NCBI GenBank assembly: GCA_028716705.1
Contig: JAQUPI010000017.1
Span: 1-32,555 of the forward strand
Source of the DNA: Candidatus Omnitrophota bacterium
GTDB lineage: Bacteria; Omnitrophota; Gorgyraeia; Gygaellales; Profunditerraquicolaceae
Length of the DNA stretch: 32,555 nt
Direction of reading: 5' to 3'
Below the pieces are notes generated by a model. That model ran no database searches and was not told the origin of the DNA. It worked only from the letters and a program-made list of their open reading frames with translations. Below, in pieces: positions 1 to 9,015 of this stretch. Each line of letters opens with the position of its first letter. The first letter of the stretch is position 1. The position numbers and the translations under genes are program-made.

Positions 1-16
1 TGTGCTCTTCCGATCT
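1..16. other. Illumina adapter remnant at contig end
   Basis: Bases 1-16 (TGTGCTCTTCCGATCT) are identical to the 3' end of the standard Illumina TruSeq read-2 adapter. On the minus strand they read AGATCGGAAGAGCACA, the familiar start of adapter read-through. They directly follow a reading frame that makes sense up to base 17, so they are not biological sequence and mark an untrimmed contig end. Confidence 0.95.
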
Positions 17-784
17 CCCGGCCTGCTTGCTTGACCCCACCAAAAGGCACATATCGCATATGTTGTGTATGCGGCGGGGAATGCCTTCGGAACGGCCATG
101 GATGAGGCTAAAGGCTTCGGCGGTGAATGTGGCTTGTGTCCTGCCGGAAACTTGAAGGCGATAAAGGATATAATTTTGAGTATCCTCCGGGCCGAACCTT
201 TCCAAATGGCACCTGATCGGGATCCTCTGGGATAATTGTTTTATATTATCCACGTTTTTCTTTAACTCCGGCTGCCCGGAAAGGATCAGTGTAAGCAGGA
301 ACCTGTCCCTGAGCTGGAAATTCAACAATAGCCTTAATTCCTCGAAGATAAGCTTATCTTCTATGATATGCGCCTCGTCGATAATGACCACGGTATGCTT
401 GCCGTCATTATTATTGTTGTGCAGTATCTCCTCCAACTTCTGCAGGAGAAAATCAGTGAGTATCTCGGTCTTTTTTTCGGGAAGATTCCCGGCGCCTAAG
501 CTATGCGCTATCATCCTTAACAACTCGACGTGGGAAAGGAAGGGGTTCGCCACGAAGGCTATCCTGTAGTTGCCTGACTTCTCCAGCGCTTCTACCAGCG
601 CCTGGTTCAGGAGGGTCTTGCCGCAGCCGAAGACACCGGTCAACATGCATCCGCCCATATTCCCCTGAACGGCATACATAAGCCGGGAAAACGCCTCTTC
701 ATGCTCGCTGGAATAATACAAAAACCGCGGGTCCGGCGTATTCACGAACGGCCTCTCTCTTAAACCCCAGTACGTTTCGTACAT
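17..784 (-). CDS. ExeA/XrtA-type AAA ATPase, 3'-truncated by contig end
   Basis: The frame is open from an ATG at 784 to base 17, giving 256 residues, and then runs into adapter sequence; the stop is missing. The N-terminus (MYETYWGLRERPF) and the NTPDPRFLY segment are typical of the ExeA/GspA-like ATPases, including the 'secretion ATPase' found in exosortase (PEP-CTERM) polysaccharide loci. Walker A is GVFGCGKT (residues 50-57), Walker B is VVIIDEAH (132-139), and the GIPRRIHNICD segment near the end fits the sensor-2 region. Most of the domain is present and only the C-terminal tail is lost. It is probably a cytoplasmic or membrane-peripheral ATPase serving envelope secretion or polysaccharide assembly. 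The start has no Shine-Dalgarno, and a strong extended -10 lies 7 nt upstream. The exosortase link is inference, since no exosortase is in view. Confidence 0.85.
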
Positions 785-791
785 AAAATAA

Positions 792-800
792 ATTATAGCA
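792..800 (-). promoter_or_regulatory. Extended -10 promoter for the ExeA-like ATPase
   Basis: On the minus strand the sequence reads TGCTATAAT, a perfect extended -10 (TGn plus TATAAT at 797-792). The -35 position, near 815-820, reads GAAACG and is poor, as extended -10 promoters tolerate. Only 7 nt separate the -10 from the ATG at 784, so the transcript would be leaderless or nearly so. There is no ribosome binding site in between, which agrees. This promoter would separate the ATPase from the polysaccharide operon. Confidence 0.55.
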
Positions 801-809
801 TAAAATCGG

Positions 810-865
810 GGAGACGTTTCTATTTTTCTATAATAAATATGGCATTAAAAAATAGAAGCGTCTCC
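810..865. repeat. Imperfect inverted repeat (REP- or MITE-like element)
   Basis: Arms at 810-827 and 848-865 are complementary over 17 of 18 positions (GGAGACGTTTCTATTTTT against AAAAATAGAAGCGTCTCC), with a 20-nt A/T-rich loop. The GC end is on the outside and the A/T end next to the loop. No T-tract follows the stem on either strand, so it does not look like a factor-independent terminator. Palindromes of this style are common in environmental genomes as REP elements mobilised by IS200-like (RAYT) transposases; that assignment is from memory of such elements and is unproven. It lies between the end of the phosphoglycosyl transferase and the ATPase promoter. Confidence 0.6.
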
Positions 866-872
866 ATGTTTT

Positions 873-1463
873 TCATGAGTCCCATTTGGAATTAAACGTT
901 ATGAGCACCGACTTGGCGATCAGGCTGATATCCAGCCAGAAACTCATGTTATCGATATACCATAGATCATACTTGAATTTATCTTCACGCGTGAGATTGC
1001 GGGAGGCGAACACCTGCGCCGCTCCGGTCAAGCCCGGATGCACGCTCGATCTCTTCTCGAATCCGGGTATCTCAAAGACCGAAAATATCTTTGAAGTATC
1101 GTCCGATTCTTTCTCCGCCGGCCTCAGCGCCCTCGGCCCCACGAAAGACATCTGGCCTTTAAGGATATTAATGAGCTGCGGCAGCTCATCCATCGCGGTC
1201 TTCCGCATTACCCTGCCTATCCTTGTTCCCCTGGGGTCATCCCTGGCGGCCTGGACAGGGCCCAGGCCATCCTCGGCTTTCGGAATCATCGAACGGAATT
1301 TCATCCCCTTAAAGATCCTTCCGTCTTTGCCGACCCTCTCCTGAAAATAAAAGACCGGCCCCCTGTCTTCAAGCCAGATCGCCATGACTAAAACTCCCCA
1401 TAAGGGCAAAGATATAAATAGTCCTGTCAGCGCAAGGCAAAAATCAAATATCCGCTTTATCAT
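873..1463 (-). CDS. PglC-like phosphoglycosyl transferase (initiating sugar-phosphate transferase)
   Basis: This 196-residue protein transfers a sugar 1-phosphate from a nucleotide sugar to undecaprenyl phosphate at the inner face of the inner membrane, the first step of repeat-unit assembly. It is the short monotopic form (bacterial sugar transferase family) without the large N-terminal membrane domain of WbaP or WcaJ. Visible marks are one re-entrant hydrophobic helix at about residues 5-30 with SLP at 18-20, FKGMKFRSM (51-59), the catalytic Asp-Glu pair in DELPQL (D92, E93), and the GQMSFVGPR segment. The ATG overlaps the fcl stop as ATGA. It is the last gene of the long operon. The sugar transferred cannot be read from the sequence. 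Confidence 0.92.
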   Translation of the reverse strand: MIKRIFDFCLALTGLFISLPLWGVLVMAIWLEDRGPVFYFQERVGKDGRIFKGMKFRSMIPKAEDGLGPVQAARDDPRGTRIGRVMRKTAMDELPQLINILKGQMSFVGPRALRPAEKESDDTSKIFSVFEIPGFEKRSSVHPGLTGAAQVFASRNLTREDKFKYDLWYIDNMSFWLDISLIAKSVLITFNSKWDS

Positions 1464-2401
1464 TCTGCCTGGAAGGTAGCTTTATACCAGTCAACGGTCT
1501 TTTGCAGGCCTTCCCTAAACCGAGTCTTCGCCCTGAAACCAAATTCTTTTTGCGCCCTTGAAATATCCAACCTCCTTCTGGGTTGGCCGTCAGGCCGGCT
1601 TCTATCCCACAAAACCTTTCCCTGAAAACCGCTTATATCCGCGATGAGCCTTGCCAAATCCCTAATTGATATTTCCATGCCTGAGCCGATATTTACCGGT
1701 TCAAGCTTATTATATTTCTCCGCCGCCAATATAATGGCATCTGCGCAATCCTCTACATAAAGGAATTCTCGCGTGGCCTTTCCTGTTCCCCAGAGAGTTA
1801 CCTCATCCTCTTTATTTCTTACCGCCTCAAAGAACTTTTTGATCATGGCCGGAATAACATGAGAACCCTCAAGCGTAAAATTATCCCCCGGGCCGTAAAG
1901 ATTGGCGGGGAGCAGATATATAGCGTTAAATCCATACTGTTTTCGATATGCCTGTGCCTGGACCAGGAGCATCTTCTTAGCTAGCCCGTAAGGCGCGTTT
2001 GTTTCCTCCGGATACCCCTTCCATAAATCATCCTCTTTGAAAGGGACCCTTGTAGACTTAGGATAAGCGCATACGGTCCCCAGGGCCACAAACTTTTTTA
2101 CGTTGTATACCCTCGCGTACTCCATCACCTGTATCCCCATAAGCATATTGTCGTAAAAAAATTCCGCCGGAAACCTCAAATTAGCGCCGATCCCTCCGAC
2201 CTTGGCGGATAAATGAAAAACTATATCCGGCCGAGATTCTTCGAACGCGCGAGTGATAGCGTCTTTTTCCCTGAGATCGTATTTGTCCTGTTCAGGGGCA
2301 AATACCTGCCTGCAGCCCGAATCTTTTAACTTGCCCACCAAATGGCTGCCTAAGAAGCCTTTTCCACCTGTAACCATTATCTTATTCTCTTCCCAGAACA
2401 T
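1460..2401 (-). CDS. fcl: GDP-L-fucose synthase
   Basis: This NADPH-dependent epimerase/reductase converts GDP-4-keto-6-deoxy-mannose to GDP-L-fucose in the cytoplasm. The Rossmann motif TGGKGFLG is at residues 11-18 and the catalytic YGLAK at 138-142. The LGTVCAYP segment holds the position of the catalytic Ser region, with Thr in this branch of the family. I chose the ATG at 2401 rather than an upstream in-frame ATG at 2419. It overlaps the gmd stop as TAATG and has GGAGGG about 7 nt upstream, and this gives 313 residues, close to the usual 310-320. Gmd directly upstream supports the assignment. A GDP-sugar reductase or epimerase of slightly different product specificity is the main alternative. 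Confidence 0.92.
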   Translation of the reverse strand: MFWEENKIMVTGGKGFLGSHLVGKLKDSGCRQVFAPEQDKYDLREKDAITRAFEESRPDIVFHLSAKVGGIGANLRFPAEFFYDNMLMGIQVMEYARVYNVKKFVALGTVCAYPKSTRVPFKEDDLWKGYPEETNAPYGLAKKMLLVQAQAYRKQYGFNAIYLLPANLYGPGDNFTLEGSHVIPAMIKKFFEAVRNKEDEVTLWGTGKATREFLYVEDCADAIILAAEKYNKLEPVNIGSGMEISIRDLARLIADISGFQGKVLWDRSRPDGQPRRRLDISRAQKEFGFRAKTRFREGLQKTVDWYKATFQAE

Positions 2402-3450
2402 TAGTCCGCCCTCCACCATCTTTTCGGAAAAATCTTTTTTAATACCTTATCGCCTTCCCCGACCGGCTTTAGGCCGATCGCGCGCATATCCGCGTCGACC
2501 ATGATCCTCACCAGGTTTCGCAGTTGCACTTTTGGCTGCCAACCCAGTTCTTTTTTCGCCTTAGAAGCATCGGCAACAAGGCTGCCTACTTCCGTAGGCC
2601 TAAGATAATGCCGATCAATCTTGACATATTTTCTCCAATCCAATGAAACATATGAGAATGCTTCTTTAAGAAAGTCCTTTACCGAAAACTGCTTTCCGGT
2701 CCCTAAAACAAAATCGCCGGGTTTGTCTTGCTGCAAGATTATCCAGGTTGCTTCGGCGTACTCAGGGGCAAATCCCCAGTCTCTTTTCGCGTCCAGATTC
2801 CCCAGGTAGAGTTCACTCTGTTTTTTGGCGATGACCGAAGCAACCGCCCTGGTGATTTTTCGCGTAACAAAGGTTTCTCCCCTGCGCGGACTCTCGTGAT
2901 TGAATAGTATCCCGTTAGAAATGAATAATCCGTAGCCATCCCGGTAGTTCCTTGCCATCCAATGAGCGTACACCTTTGCGCAGGCATAAGGGCTTCTCGG
3001 TATGAAAGGCGTATTCTCGTTCTGCGGAGGCTTTGAGATCCCAAACATCTCGCTGGAAGAGGCCTGGTACAGCTTTATATTATCTTTCCCCAGCCTCCTT
3101 ATGGCTTCCAAAACCCTCGCCGTCCCCAAAGCGGTGATATTCCCTGTGTACTCCGGGATGTCGAAACTTACCCGCACGTGGCTTTGAGCGCCCAAGTTAT
3201 ATATTTCATCTGGCCTTATATTAGAGATAATATTGGATAACTGCCCTGAATCCGCCATATCTCCGTAATGCAAAAGGAGCCTCGCCTTTAGCTTGTGCCG
3301 GTCGACATAAATATGCTCAATCCTGGGCGTATTGAAGGTGCTTGCCCTGCGGATAATTCCATGGACTTCATAGCCTTTGAAAAGAAGAAATTCCGCCAGA
3401 TATGAACCGTCCTGCCCGGTTATGCCTGTGATCAACGCTTTCTTAACCAT
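2401..3450 (-). CDS. gmd: GDP-mannose 4,6-dehydratase
   Basis: This 349-residue enzyme makes GDP-4-keto-6-deoxy-D-mannose from GDP-mannose. Clear family signatures are [12 protein letters not shown] near the N-terminus (NADP binding), RRASTFNT (35-41), the catalytic SSSEMFG (131-137) and SPYACAK with Y155 and K159. Length is normal for the family. The ATG at 3450 overlaps the preceding glycosyltransferase stop as TAATG and has a good GGGAGGA ribosome site about 8 nt upstream. With fcl it supplies GDP-L-fucose, but the product could also feed rhamnose or perosamine branches. GDP-mannose itself must come from genes outside this window. Confidence 0.96.
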   Translation of the reverse strand: MVKKALITGITGQDGSYLAEFLLFKGYEVHGIIRRASTFNTPRIEHIYVDRHKLKARLLLHYGDMADSGQLSNIISNIRPDEIYNLGAQSHVRVSFDIPEYTGNITALGTARVLEAIRRLGKDNIKLYQASSSEMFGISKPPQNENTPFIPRSPYACAKVYAHWMARNYRDGYGLFISNGILFNHESPRRGETFVTRKITRAVASVIAKKQSELYLGNLDAKRDWGFAPEYAEATWIILQQDKPGDFVLGTGKQFSVKDFLKEAFSYVSLDWRKYVKIDRHYLRPTEVGSLVADASKAKKELGWQPKVQLRNLVRIMVDADMRAIGLKPVGEGDKVLKKIFPKRWWRAD

Positions 3451-4217
3451 TAATTTATCCTCCCGTTATTTCTTCTAATGAATTGCGGCGCTTTAACCAG
3501 ATTCTTCAAAAAGACAATGCCAAAGTTTATTTTCAAGCCGTTCACCTTCCAGGCATTATAATCCTCTAATCTCTTTATAATAATATTCTTTAGCCCTTTA
3601 TTGCTCAAGCCGCCTCTGCGCATATTTATCAGGATCTCCGGTATATAGCCTATGGATATCCTGTTCTTCAACAAAAACCTGAGCATCAATTCATAGTCCG
3701 CGGATATTTTAAAATCGGTATTAAAACAACCGTATCTTTCATAAATCGATTTTCTCACGAAGAAAGTCGGATGCGGCAATGTCCATCCGTATTTGAATTT
3801 CTCGTATGAGAATCCGGACGCTCTCCAATAGCGGATTATTTTACCCGGGTCGTCTCTATTTACGTATTGGAGGTCTCCGTAACAGCTGTCCACACCCTCT
3901 CTCTCAAAGACATCCGCCACCCTCTCAACGACTTTTTCATGGGCGTAAAAATCGTCGGAATGCAGGAATCCGACAGCATCCCCGGTAGAAAACCCTATCC
4001 CTTTATTCAAGGCGTAATAGATGCCTTTATCCGGGCTGCTCACCGTTACGGCTATCTTATCCTTATAACGGTTTATTATATCCAAAGTCCCATCAGTAGA
4101 TCCGCCGTCGATAATAATATACTCGATACCTTTATAGGTTTGGCTTAGGACGCTTTTTATGCAGCTTTCCATGGTGCCTGCCCTGTTCAACACGCCGGTA
4201 ATGATCGATATCTTCAT
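3450..4217 (-). CDS. Family 2 glycosyltransferase
   Basis: This 255-residue GT-A-fold transferase starts with [15 protein letters not shown] and has the GGSTDGT nucleotide-binding turn. It has an HSDDF segment at the DXD metal site, [13 protein letters not shown], and SADYELMLR as the acceptor and catalytic region. This arrangement is typical of the WcaA/WcaE-like cytoplasmic transferases of capsule loci. I prefer the ATG at 4217, which begins 4 nt after the carbamoyltransferase stop, to a TTG at 4232, because the family normally begins with this MKIS strand. It sits between the carbamoyltransferase and gmd, so it may add the fucose or a neighbouring residue; that is inference. Confidence 0.88.
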   Translation of the reverse strand: MKISIITGVLNRAGTMESCIKSVLSQTYKGIEYIIIDGGSTDGTLDIINRYKDKIAVTVSSPDKGIYYALNKGIGFSTGDAVGFLHSDDFYAHEKVVERVADVFEREGVDSCYGDLQYVNRDDPGKIIRYWRASGFSYEKFKYGWTLPHPTFFVRKSIYERYGCFNTDFKISADYELMLRFLLKNRISIGYIPEILINMRRGGLSNKGLKNIIIKRLEDYNAWKVNGLKINFGIVFLKNLVKAPQFIRRNNGRIN

Positions 4218-4221
4218 GCCT

Positions 4222-5961
4222 TTATTTCTCAATAAAGAAGTTTTCCATAACCAAAATATCCATTTTTGTCCTTAAAAAACATTCCACCGCTTCCCTTGGA
4301 GAGTTTACCACGGGCTCGTTATCATTGAAAGAAGTGTTCAGTAATACAGGGACCCCGGTAAGCTTATCGAATTCGCTGATCAGTTGCCAAAAAAGAGGAT
4401 TATCCCGGCGGCTTACCGTCTGTACCCTAGCGGTATCGTCCACGTGGGTCACCGCGGGGATTAACTCTTTTTTCTCCGGCCTGACTTTATAGGCAAAGAG
4501 CATAAACGGAGAATAATTACCGCCTTCAAAGTATTCGCTCGTTCTTTCTTCCAAAACCGAAGGCGCGAAAGGCCTGAAAGGCTCCCTGTGTTTTACCCGC
4601 GAATTAAGCAGATCTTTCATTTCTTTACGCCGCGGATCAACGAATATGCTTCTGTTGCCTAAAGCTCGGGGACCCCATTCCATCCTCCCTTGAAACCAAC
4701 CCACGACCTTTGCTTCGGCTATGGCTTTAGCCGCGGAGCGGCAAAGCTGATCTTCATCCGAGATCCTTGTAATCTTGCAGCCTTCCTTATTTAAGGCATT
4801 ACCCTGGGATTCCAAAGCTCGGCTCACATCTTCAGCCTTATAAGCCGGCCCCCAATAAGCGTGCTCCATAGTAAAAGATCGGGGATTATTCAATAGATGA
4901 TACCATAAATAAAAAGCGCCGCCAATCGCTAAACCAGCATCTCCCGCAGCGGGAGGAATATAAACATCCCTAAAACCAGTATTGGATAAGATTTTGCCGT
5001 TAGCCACACAATTAAAGGCTACTCCCCCTGACATACAGATATCTTTAAGGTTAATTCTGCCGCTCAATCCATTGAGCATGCCGAAAATTATCTCTTCCAG
5101 CCTCCCTTGCAAAGAAGCGGCGATATTGTAGTGTTTCCTCTCGATCGGGGATGGGCTCTTTCTAGCCGGGCCGAGCCTTGCTTCCAAGTAACCGGAGTAA
5201 AGCGGCTCAAGTGAAGGATAACCTTCCTCGAAATTCATATCTACTAATTTCTTGTGATGCAAAAAATAATCAAGGCCTAATTTAAAACCGAGATCGCCAT
5301 GCTCAAAGACTATTTCTTTAAATTCATCCCGGTATTCCGGCTCTCCATAAGCAGCCAAACCCATTACCTTGTATTCGTCGCCATACGCCGGAAAACCCAA
5401 ATATTGAGTTATCGCCGTATAATATAGCCCCAGAGAGTACGGGAAACAGATGTCTCCCGTAATTTTTAATTTATTCCCTTCTCCGATACCCCACATCGTA
5501 GAAGCGAAATCTCCCAGCCCGTCAGCGGAAAAGACCAATGCCTTATCAAAAGGCGAAACGAAAAAAGAAGAAGCCAGATGCGCCCTATGGTGCTCGATGT
5601 TTACAAAACGCGCCCTGATCAGCTTTTCGTCCATCCCCAAAGATCCGGCCAGGTCCGTTTTAATCCCCCTGGTCATTTTCAATGCGGTGTAACGCCTTGC
5701 CGCCAAACGCGGGACTTTTATGCCGTAATATATTTTCTTGATGATCCTTGCGCAGGGCTGGCGGGGAACTGCGACATAATCTATTTTATCCGGGGCAACC
5801 CCCGCTTCTTTTAAACAATATCTTACGGCCTGTCCGGGGAAACCGGCGGAATGTTTAATGCGGTTAAAACGCTCTTCTTCTGCCGCAGCAATAAGTTTGC
5901 CGTCGGCGATTATCGCCGCAGATGCATCACCATGATAGGCATTTATACCGAGGATGATCAT
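4222..5961 (-). CDS. NodU/CmcH-family O-carbamoyltransferase
   Basis: This 579-residue enzyme of the NodU/TobZ/CmcH family uses carbamoyl phosphate and ATP to carbamoylate a hydroxyl, here most likely on a sugar of the repeat unit. The N-terminal ASKHA (Kae1-like) domain begins MIILGINAYHGDASA and carries the metal-binding HHRAH at 124-128 and SGGVAFNC at 311-318. The C-terminal domain shows EWGPRALGNRS (428-438), REPFRPFAPSVL (459-470) and a TSFNDNEPVV segment near the end. Length is as expected and all motifs look intact. The ATG at 5961 is 1 nt past the asparagine synthase stop, so the two are probably co-translated. Confidence 0.93.
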   Translation of the reverse strand: MIILGINAYHGDASAAIIADGKLIAAAEEERFNRIKHSAGFPGQAVRYCLKEAGVAPDKIDYVAVPRQPCARIIKKIYYGIKVPRLAARRYTALKMTRGIKTDLAGSLGMDEKLIRARFVNIEHHRAHLASSFFVSPFDKALVFSADGLGDFASTMWGIGEGNKLKITGDICFPYSLGLYYTAITQYLGFPAYGDEYKVMGLAAYGEPEYRDEFKEIVFEHGDLGFKLGLDYFLHHKKLVDMNFEEGYPSLEPLYSGYLEARLGPARKSPSPIERKHYNIAASLQGRLEEIIFGMLNGLSGRINLKDICMSGGVAFNCVANGKILSNTGFRDVYIPPAAGDAGLAIGGAFYLWYHLLNNPRSFTMEHAYWGPAYKAEDVSRALESQGNALNKEGCKITRISDEDQLCRSAAKAIAEAKVVGWFQGRMEWGPRALGNRSIFVDPRRKEMKDLLNSRVKHREPFRPFAPSVLEERTSEYFEGGNYSPFMLFAYKVRPEKKELIPAVTHVDDTARVQTVSRRDNPLFWQLISEFDKLTGVPVLLNTSFNDNEPVVNSPREAVECFLRTKMDILVMENFFIEK

Positions 5962-5962
5962 T

Positions 5963-7840
5963 TTAGAAGAATTCCTCGAACCATAACATCAAACAAAATA
6001 TAGACCAGACTTTCATACCCTCCCTGAAAGTCATATCCTTTGGATGAAAATCTATCTTCTCTTTAATCGCATTCGGTTTAAACCATTGAGACATTCCTGG
6101 TTCAACGCGGGCGTAGGTCCGAAGCAGATAGTTCTTAAAATTTATATCGAATATATTGACCGGGTTGCCGGCAAATCCCTTCTTTGGCTGGAGAATGATC
6201 TCCTTCGGCAAGATCCCGTATAAAGACTTTTTATACAGATATTTAGGCGAATTGTGCTTTATTTTTAATTTAGAGGGCAGGCTTAAGGCAAATTCCACAA
6301 ACTGGTAATCCAAAAAAGGGAGCCTGACTTCAACGGAGTTTGCCATGCTCATCTTGTCCGCGCGCATCAGAAGTAATTCCGGGAGCCTGACCTTTAGGTC
6401 CAGATATGTAATTTTGTCTAAAGCGTCCGCATGTGGAGATTTCATCTTTAGATCAGCGTATATTCCGGAAACATAATTCAGCGATGAATCAAGTTTTGCT
6501 AATTCGGCCGCGTCGTTGAATAGAAGCCTTTTTTCATCTTCAGTGAATAGATATGAAGTGCCCAGGAATACTTCGCCTCCTGCGGCTGCCTGTTCTATGC
6601 TGTGATGGGGAATTTTTCCAGAAACAAGCTTCATCACATCTAAGGCCAACCTCTTGACCGGTCCGGGCAGATGAGAATAATACCTGATCATGCTCAATAA
6701 GGAGGTATAACTTTTATAGCCGCAAAATATTTCGTCGTTGCCCTCCCCGACCTGGATCACGGGGACGCCTCTTTTCCTTGCCAGTTTGGCCAGGTAAAAA
6801 TTAGGTATACAGGCATAGTCACAAAGCGGCTCATCCGTGTGATATGCCAGAGACTTAAAAGCGCGGCTAAAATCTTCGAAATTTATGCTGATGGCGTTAT
6901 ATTCGCTGTTAAAATGTTTGGAAACGGACTCCGCAAAAGATGATTCGCTATATGCGCGGCTGCCTTCGATCGAGACATTAAAAGCCTTCACTGGATCCTT
7001 TATGACTCTGCTCATGAAAGCGACATTCGCGCTTGAGTCAATCCCGCCGCTTAAGAAAACGCCGAAAGGCACATCGCTCATCGTCCTTTCTTTGATCGAT
7101 TCTCTTAATCTGAAACGGATCCCTTCTATCGCCTCTTCTTCAGGGCGATGTAACTTTTGCCCGGAGATTGCATCCCAGTATTGTCTTTTGGCCAATCTCC
7201 CGTCGGCGCCCACAATCAGATAATGCCCGGCTTCGAGCTTAAAAATATTCTTAAACATCGTCAAAGGCGCGGGCGTAACCGAAAATGACAGGTAATGCGA
7301 GAGCGCCTGGGGGTTTACTTCCCTTTTCACCTCGGGGTGCAGAAGAAGCGCCTTGATCTCGGAAGCGAAGATGAAATATTTATCCTTAAAATAGTAATAA
7401 AACGGCTTGGTCCCCAACCTGTCTCGCGCGGCAAAAAGCGATCTTTTCCTTGAATCCCAGATACAAAAAGCGAACTCTCCGTCTAGTTCATCCAGGCACT
7501 GGATACCCCTCTCTTCATAAAGATGGATGATGCTCTCTGTATCCGTTAAAGACTTATATTGATGGCCCTTCTTCTCCAACTCCTGACGCAAAAGAGAGTG
7601 GTTATAGATCTCTCCGTTATATGTGATCCAGAGATTATCCTCTTCATTGCTCATCGGTTGATGCCCATGACTGGATAGATCGATGATGCTCAGGCGCCGG
7701 TGCCCCAGCCCTAAATTAGCGTTGACATAAATGCCCTCATCATCAGGGCCGCGGTGGCTAAGGCTGCGCGTGATCTTAGTCAGCAGCTCCCGGTTTACCG
7801 GATCGGAATTCAAATTTAAAATACCCGCTATCCCGCACAT
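5963..7840 (-). CDS. asnB: Asparagine synthase (glutamine-hydrolysing) / amidotransferase
   Basis: The start must be the ATG at 7840, because the processed N-terminal Cys of the class II glutaminase follows it (MCGIAGIL). Longer frames would bury it. This gives 625 residues. The glutaminase half shows RGPDDEG (30-36), GLGHRRLSIID (44-54) and YNGEIYN (74-80). The synthetase half has the PP-loop SGGIDS at 264-269 and VGEGNDEIF. It overlaps the previous glycosyltransferase by 13 nt. Copies of AsnB inside polysaccharide loci, including exosortase-type loci, are thought to amidate sugar acids or other carboxylates rather than make free asparagine. No uronate-making gene is present here to confirm that. 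Confidence 0.92.
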   Translation of the reverse strand: MCGIAGILNLNSDPVNRELLTKITRSLSHRGPDDEGIYVNANLGLGHRRLSIIDLSSHGHQPMSNEEDNLWITYNGEIYNHSLLRQELEKKGHQYKSLTDTESIIHLYEERGIQCLDELDGEFAFCIWDSRKRSLFAARDRLGTKPFYYYFKDKYFIFASEIKALLLHPEVKREVNPQALSHYLSFSVTPAPLTMFKNIFKLEAGHYLIVGADGRLAKRQYWDAISGQKLHRPEEEAIEGIRFRLRESIKERTMSDVPFGVFLSGGIDSSANVAFMSRVIKDPVKAFNVSIEGSRAYSESSFAESVSKHFNSEYNAISINFEDFSRAFKSLAYHTDEPLCDYACIPNFYLAKLARKRGVPVIQVGEGNDEIFCGYKSYTSLLSMIRYYSHLPGPVKRLALDVMKLVSGKIPHHSIEQAAAGGEVFLGTSYLFTEDEKRLLFNDAAELAKLDSSLNYVSGIYADLKMKSPHADALDKITYLDLKVRLPELLLMRADKMSMANSVEVRLPFLDYQFVEFALSLPSKLKIKHNSPKYLYKKSLYGILPKEIILQPKKGFAGNPVNIFDINFKNYLLRTYARVEPGMSQWFKPNAIKEKIDFHPKDMTFREGMKVWSIFCLMLWFEEFF

Positions 7841-9015
7841 TTTGATTTCCCGATTATATCTGAATACATCTTTAGCGCGCCTTGCGCGCACTCTTTAATA
7901 TCAAAATGCTCTTGCGCCAGCCTCCTGCCGTTATTACCCATCTCCAAGCGCAGTTGGCTATCAGAAAGCAATTTATCCAATTTTGAAGCTATATCCTGGC
8001 TGTCGAGGTCCACGGCAAAGCCCGCCCGATACTCTTCTATCAAGCCATAGATATTTACTCTCTTTGTGATAATAACGGGCACTCGGCAGATCATCGCTTC
8101 GACAACTGCCATGCCGAAATTCTCGTGATATGAAGGTAAAACGAATATATCGGCACCGGCAAGAAGCTCTTGTTTGATCTTGCCTTCTACAAACCCCGTA
8201 GGTATGGCGAGTTTCTTTAAACCGGCATCAGTCAAGGCCTTCTTTAGGTCTTTTTCATAACGCAAGGAGCCCGATCCAGACAGGATAAATACAAAATCAT
8301 CACGTTTAAGAGAGAGTATCTTTAAAGCAGGAATAAGCAAGCCCAGCCCCTTTATAGGATGCAACCGCGAAAGGAAAAGAATGGTCTTCTTACCTTCGAT
8401 CTGAGGATAACGCTTCTTTAACTCTCCTTTTAAGTTCTCCGCCTCCTTAAGTTTCTCCTGATCCAAGCCATGAGGCAGGAGTATTTTAGGAGTATTTAAT
8501 AACCCGAGTTTTACATCTCTCATCTCATCTTCAGCGGTGAAGTGGATCGCCGCGGCATTCCTGAGGTTTCTCTTTTCAAATAAGAGCATAAAGATTTTCT
8601 TCTTGATCCGGCTCTGCTTTAAACAGAATGGGCTAAGCATCCCCGCGGGGCGCAACACATAAGGTATGTCGTATTTAGCGGCGTAATAGCAGGCGACAGT
8701 CGAAGGAAAAGTAAAAAGAGAGTGTATATGCAATAGGTCGTATTCCCTGATATGCCGCTTCATCCACCCGGCAAGCCCTAAAGAAAGAGCGAGGTCATCC
8801 GGCATTACAGAATTTAGCTGCCGGCCGAAATAATAAGCAGGCACGCTACCGGGTATAACGATGGTTTTTCCCGAAAGCCCTTTAACCGCACAATCAGTTG
8901 TGGCGATATCCGCAGCTACTCCCTGGTTCCTTAATTCCTCGCACAACTGCGTTACTGCCAGGGCCGGGCCTGCGAACGCTCCGGTAAGCGCCGGAATAAC
9001 ATGTAATACTTTCAT
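7828..9015 (-). CDS. Family 4 glycosyltransferase
   Basis: This 395-residue GT-B retaining transferase begins MKVLHVIPALTG. The start at 9015 overlaps the upstream stop as ATGA, which makes the longer frame (GTG or other codon at 9057) unlikely. The C-terminal half has FLSRLHPIKGL and the E-x7-E nucleotide-sugar motif in ENFGMAVVEAM, with the GxPVI-like RVPVI following. It is cytoplasmic and adds a sugar to the lipid-linked repeat unit; donor and linkage cannot be read. It is one of five GT4 genes in this operon. Confidence 0.9.
   Translation of the reverse strand: MKVLHVIPALTGAFAGPALAVTQLCEELRNQGVAADIATTDCAVKGLSGKTIVIPGSVPAYYFGRQLNSVMPDDLALSLGLAGWMKRHIREYDLLHIHSLFTFPSTVACYYAAKYDIPYVLRPAGMLSPFCLKQSRIKKKIFMLLFEKRNLRNAAAIHFTAEDEMRDVKLGLLNTPKILLPHGLDQEKLKEAENLKGELKKRYPQIEGKKTILFLSRLHPIKGLGLLIPALKILSLKRDDFVFILSGSGSLRYEKDLKKALTDAGLKKLAIPTGFVEGKIKQELLAGADIFVLPSYHENFGMAVVEAMICRVPVIITKRVNIYGLIEEYRAGFAVDLDSQDIASKLDKLLSDSQLRLEMGNNGRRLAQEHFDIKECAQGALKMYSDIIGKSKCAG

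Noticed and set aside
886-1344. Plus-strand frame of 152 codons
   Set aside because: It lies wholly inside the phosphoglycosyl transferase gene on the other strand, has no domain, and the minus-strand product is a textbook family member.
1460-2419. Longer fcl start at 2419
   Set aside because: The ATG at 2401 has the ribosome site GGAGGG and a TAATG junction with gmd; the extra six residues match nothing in the family.
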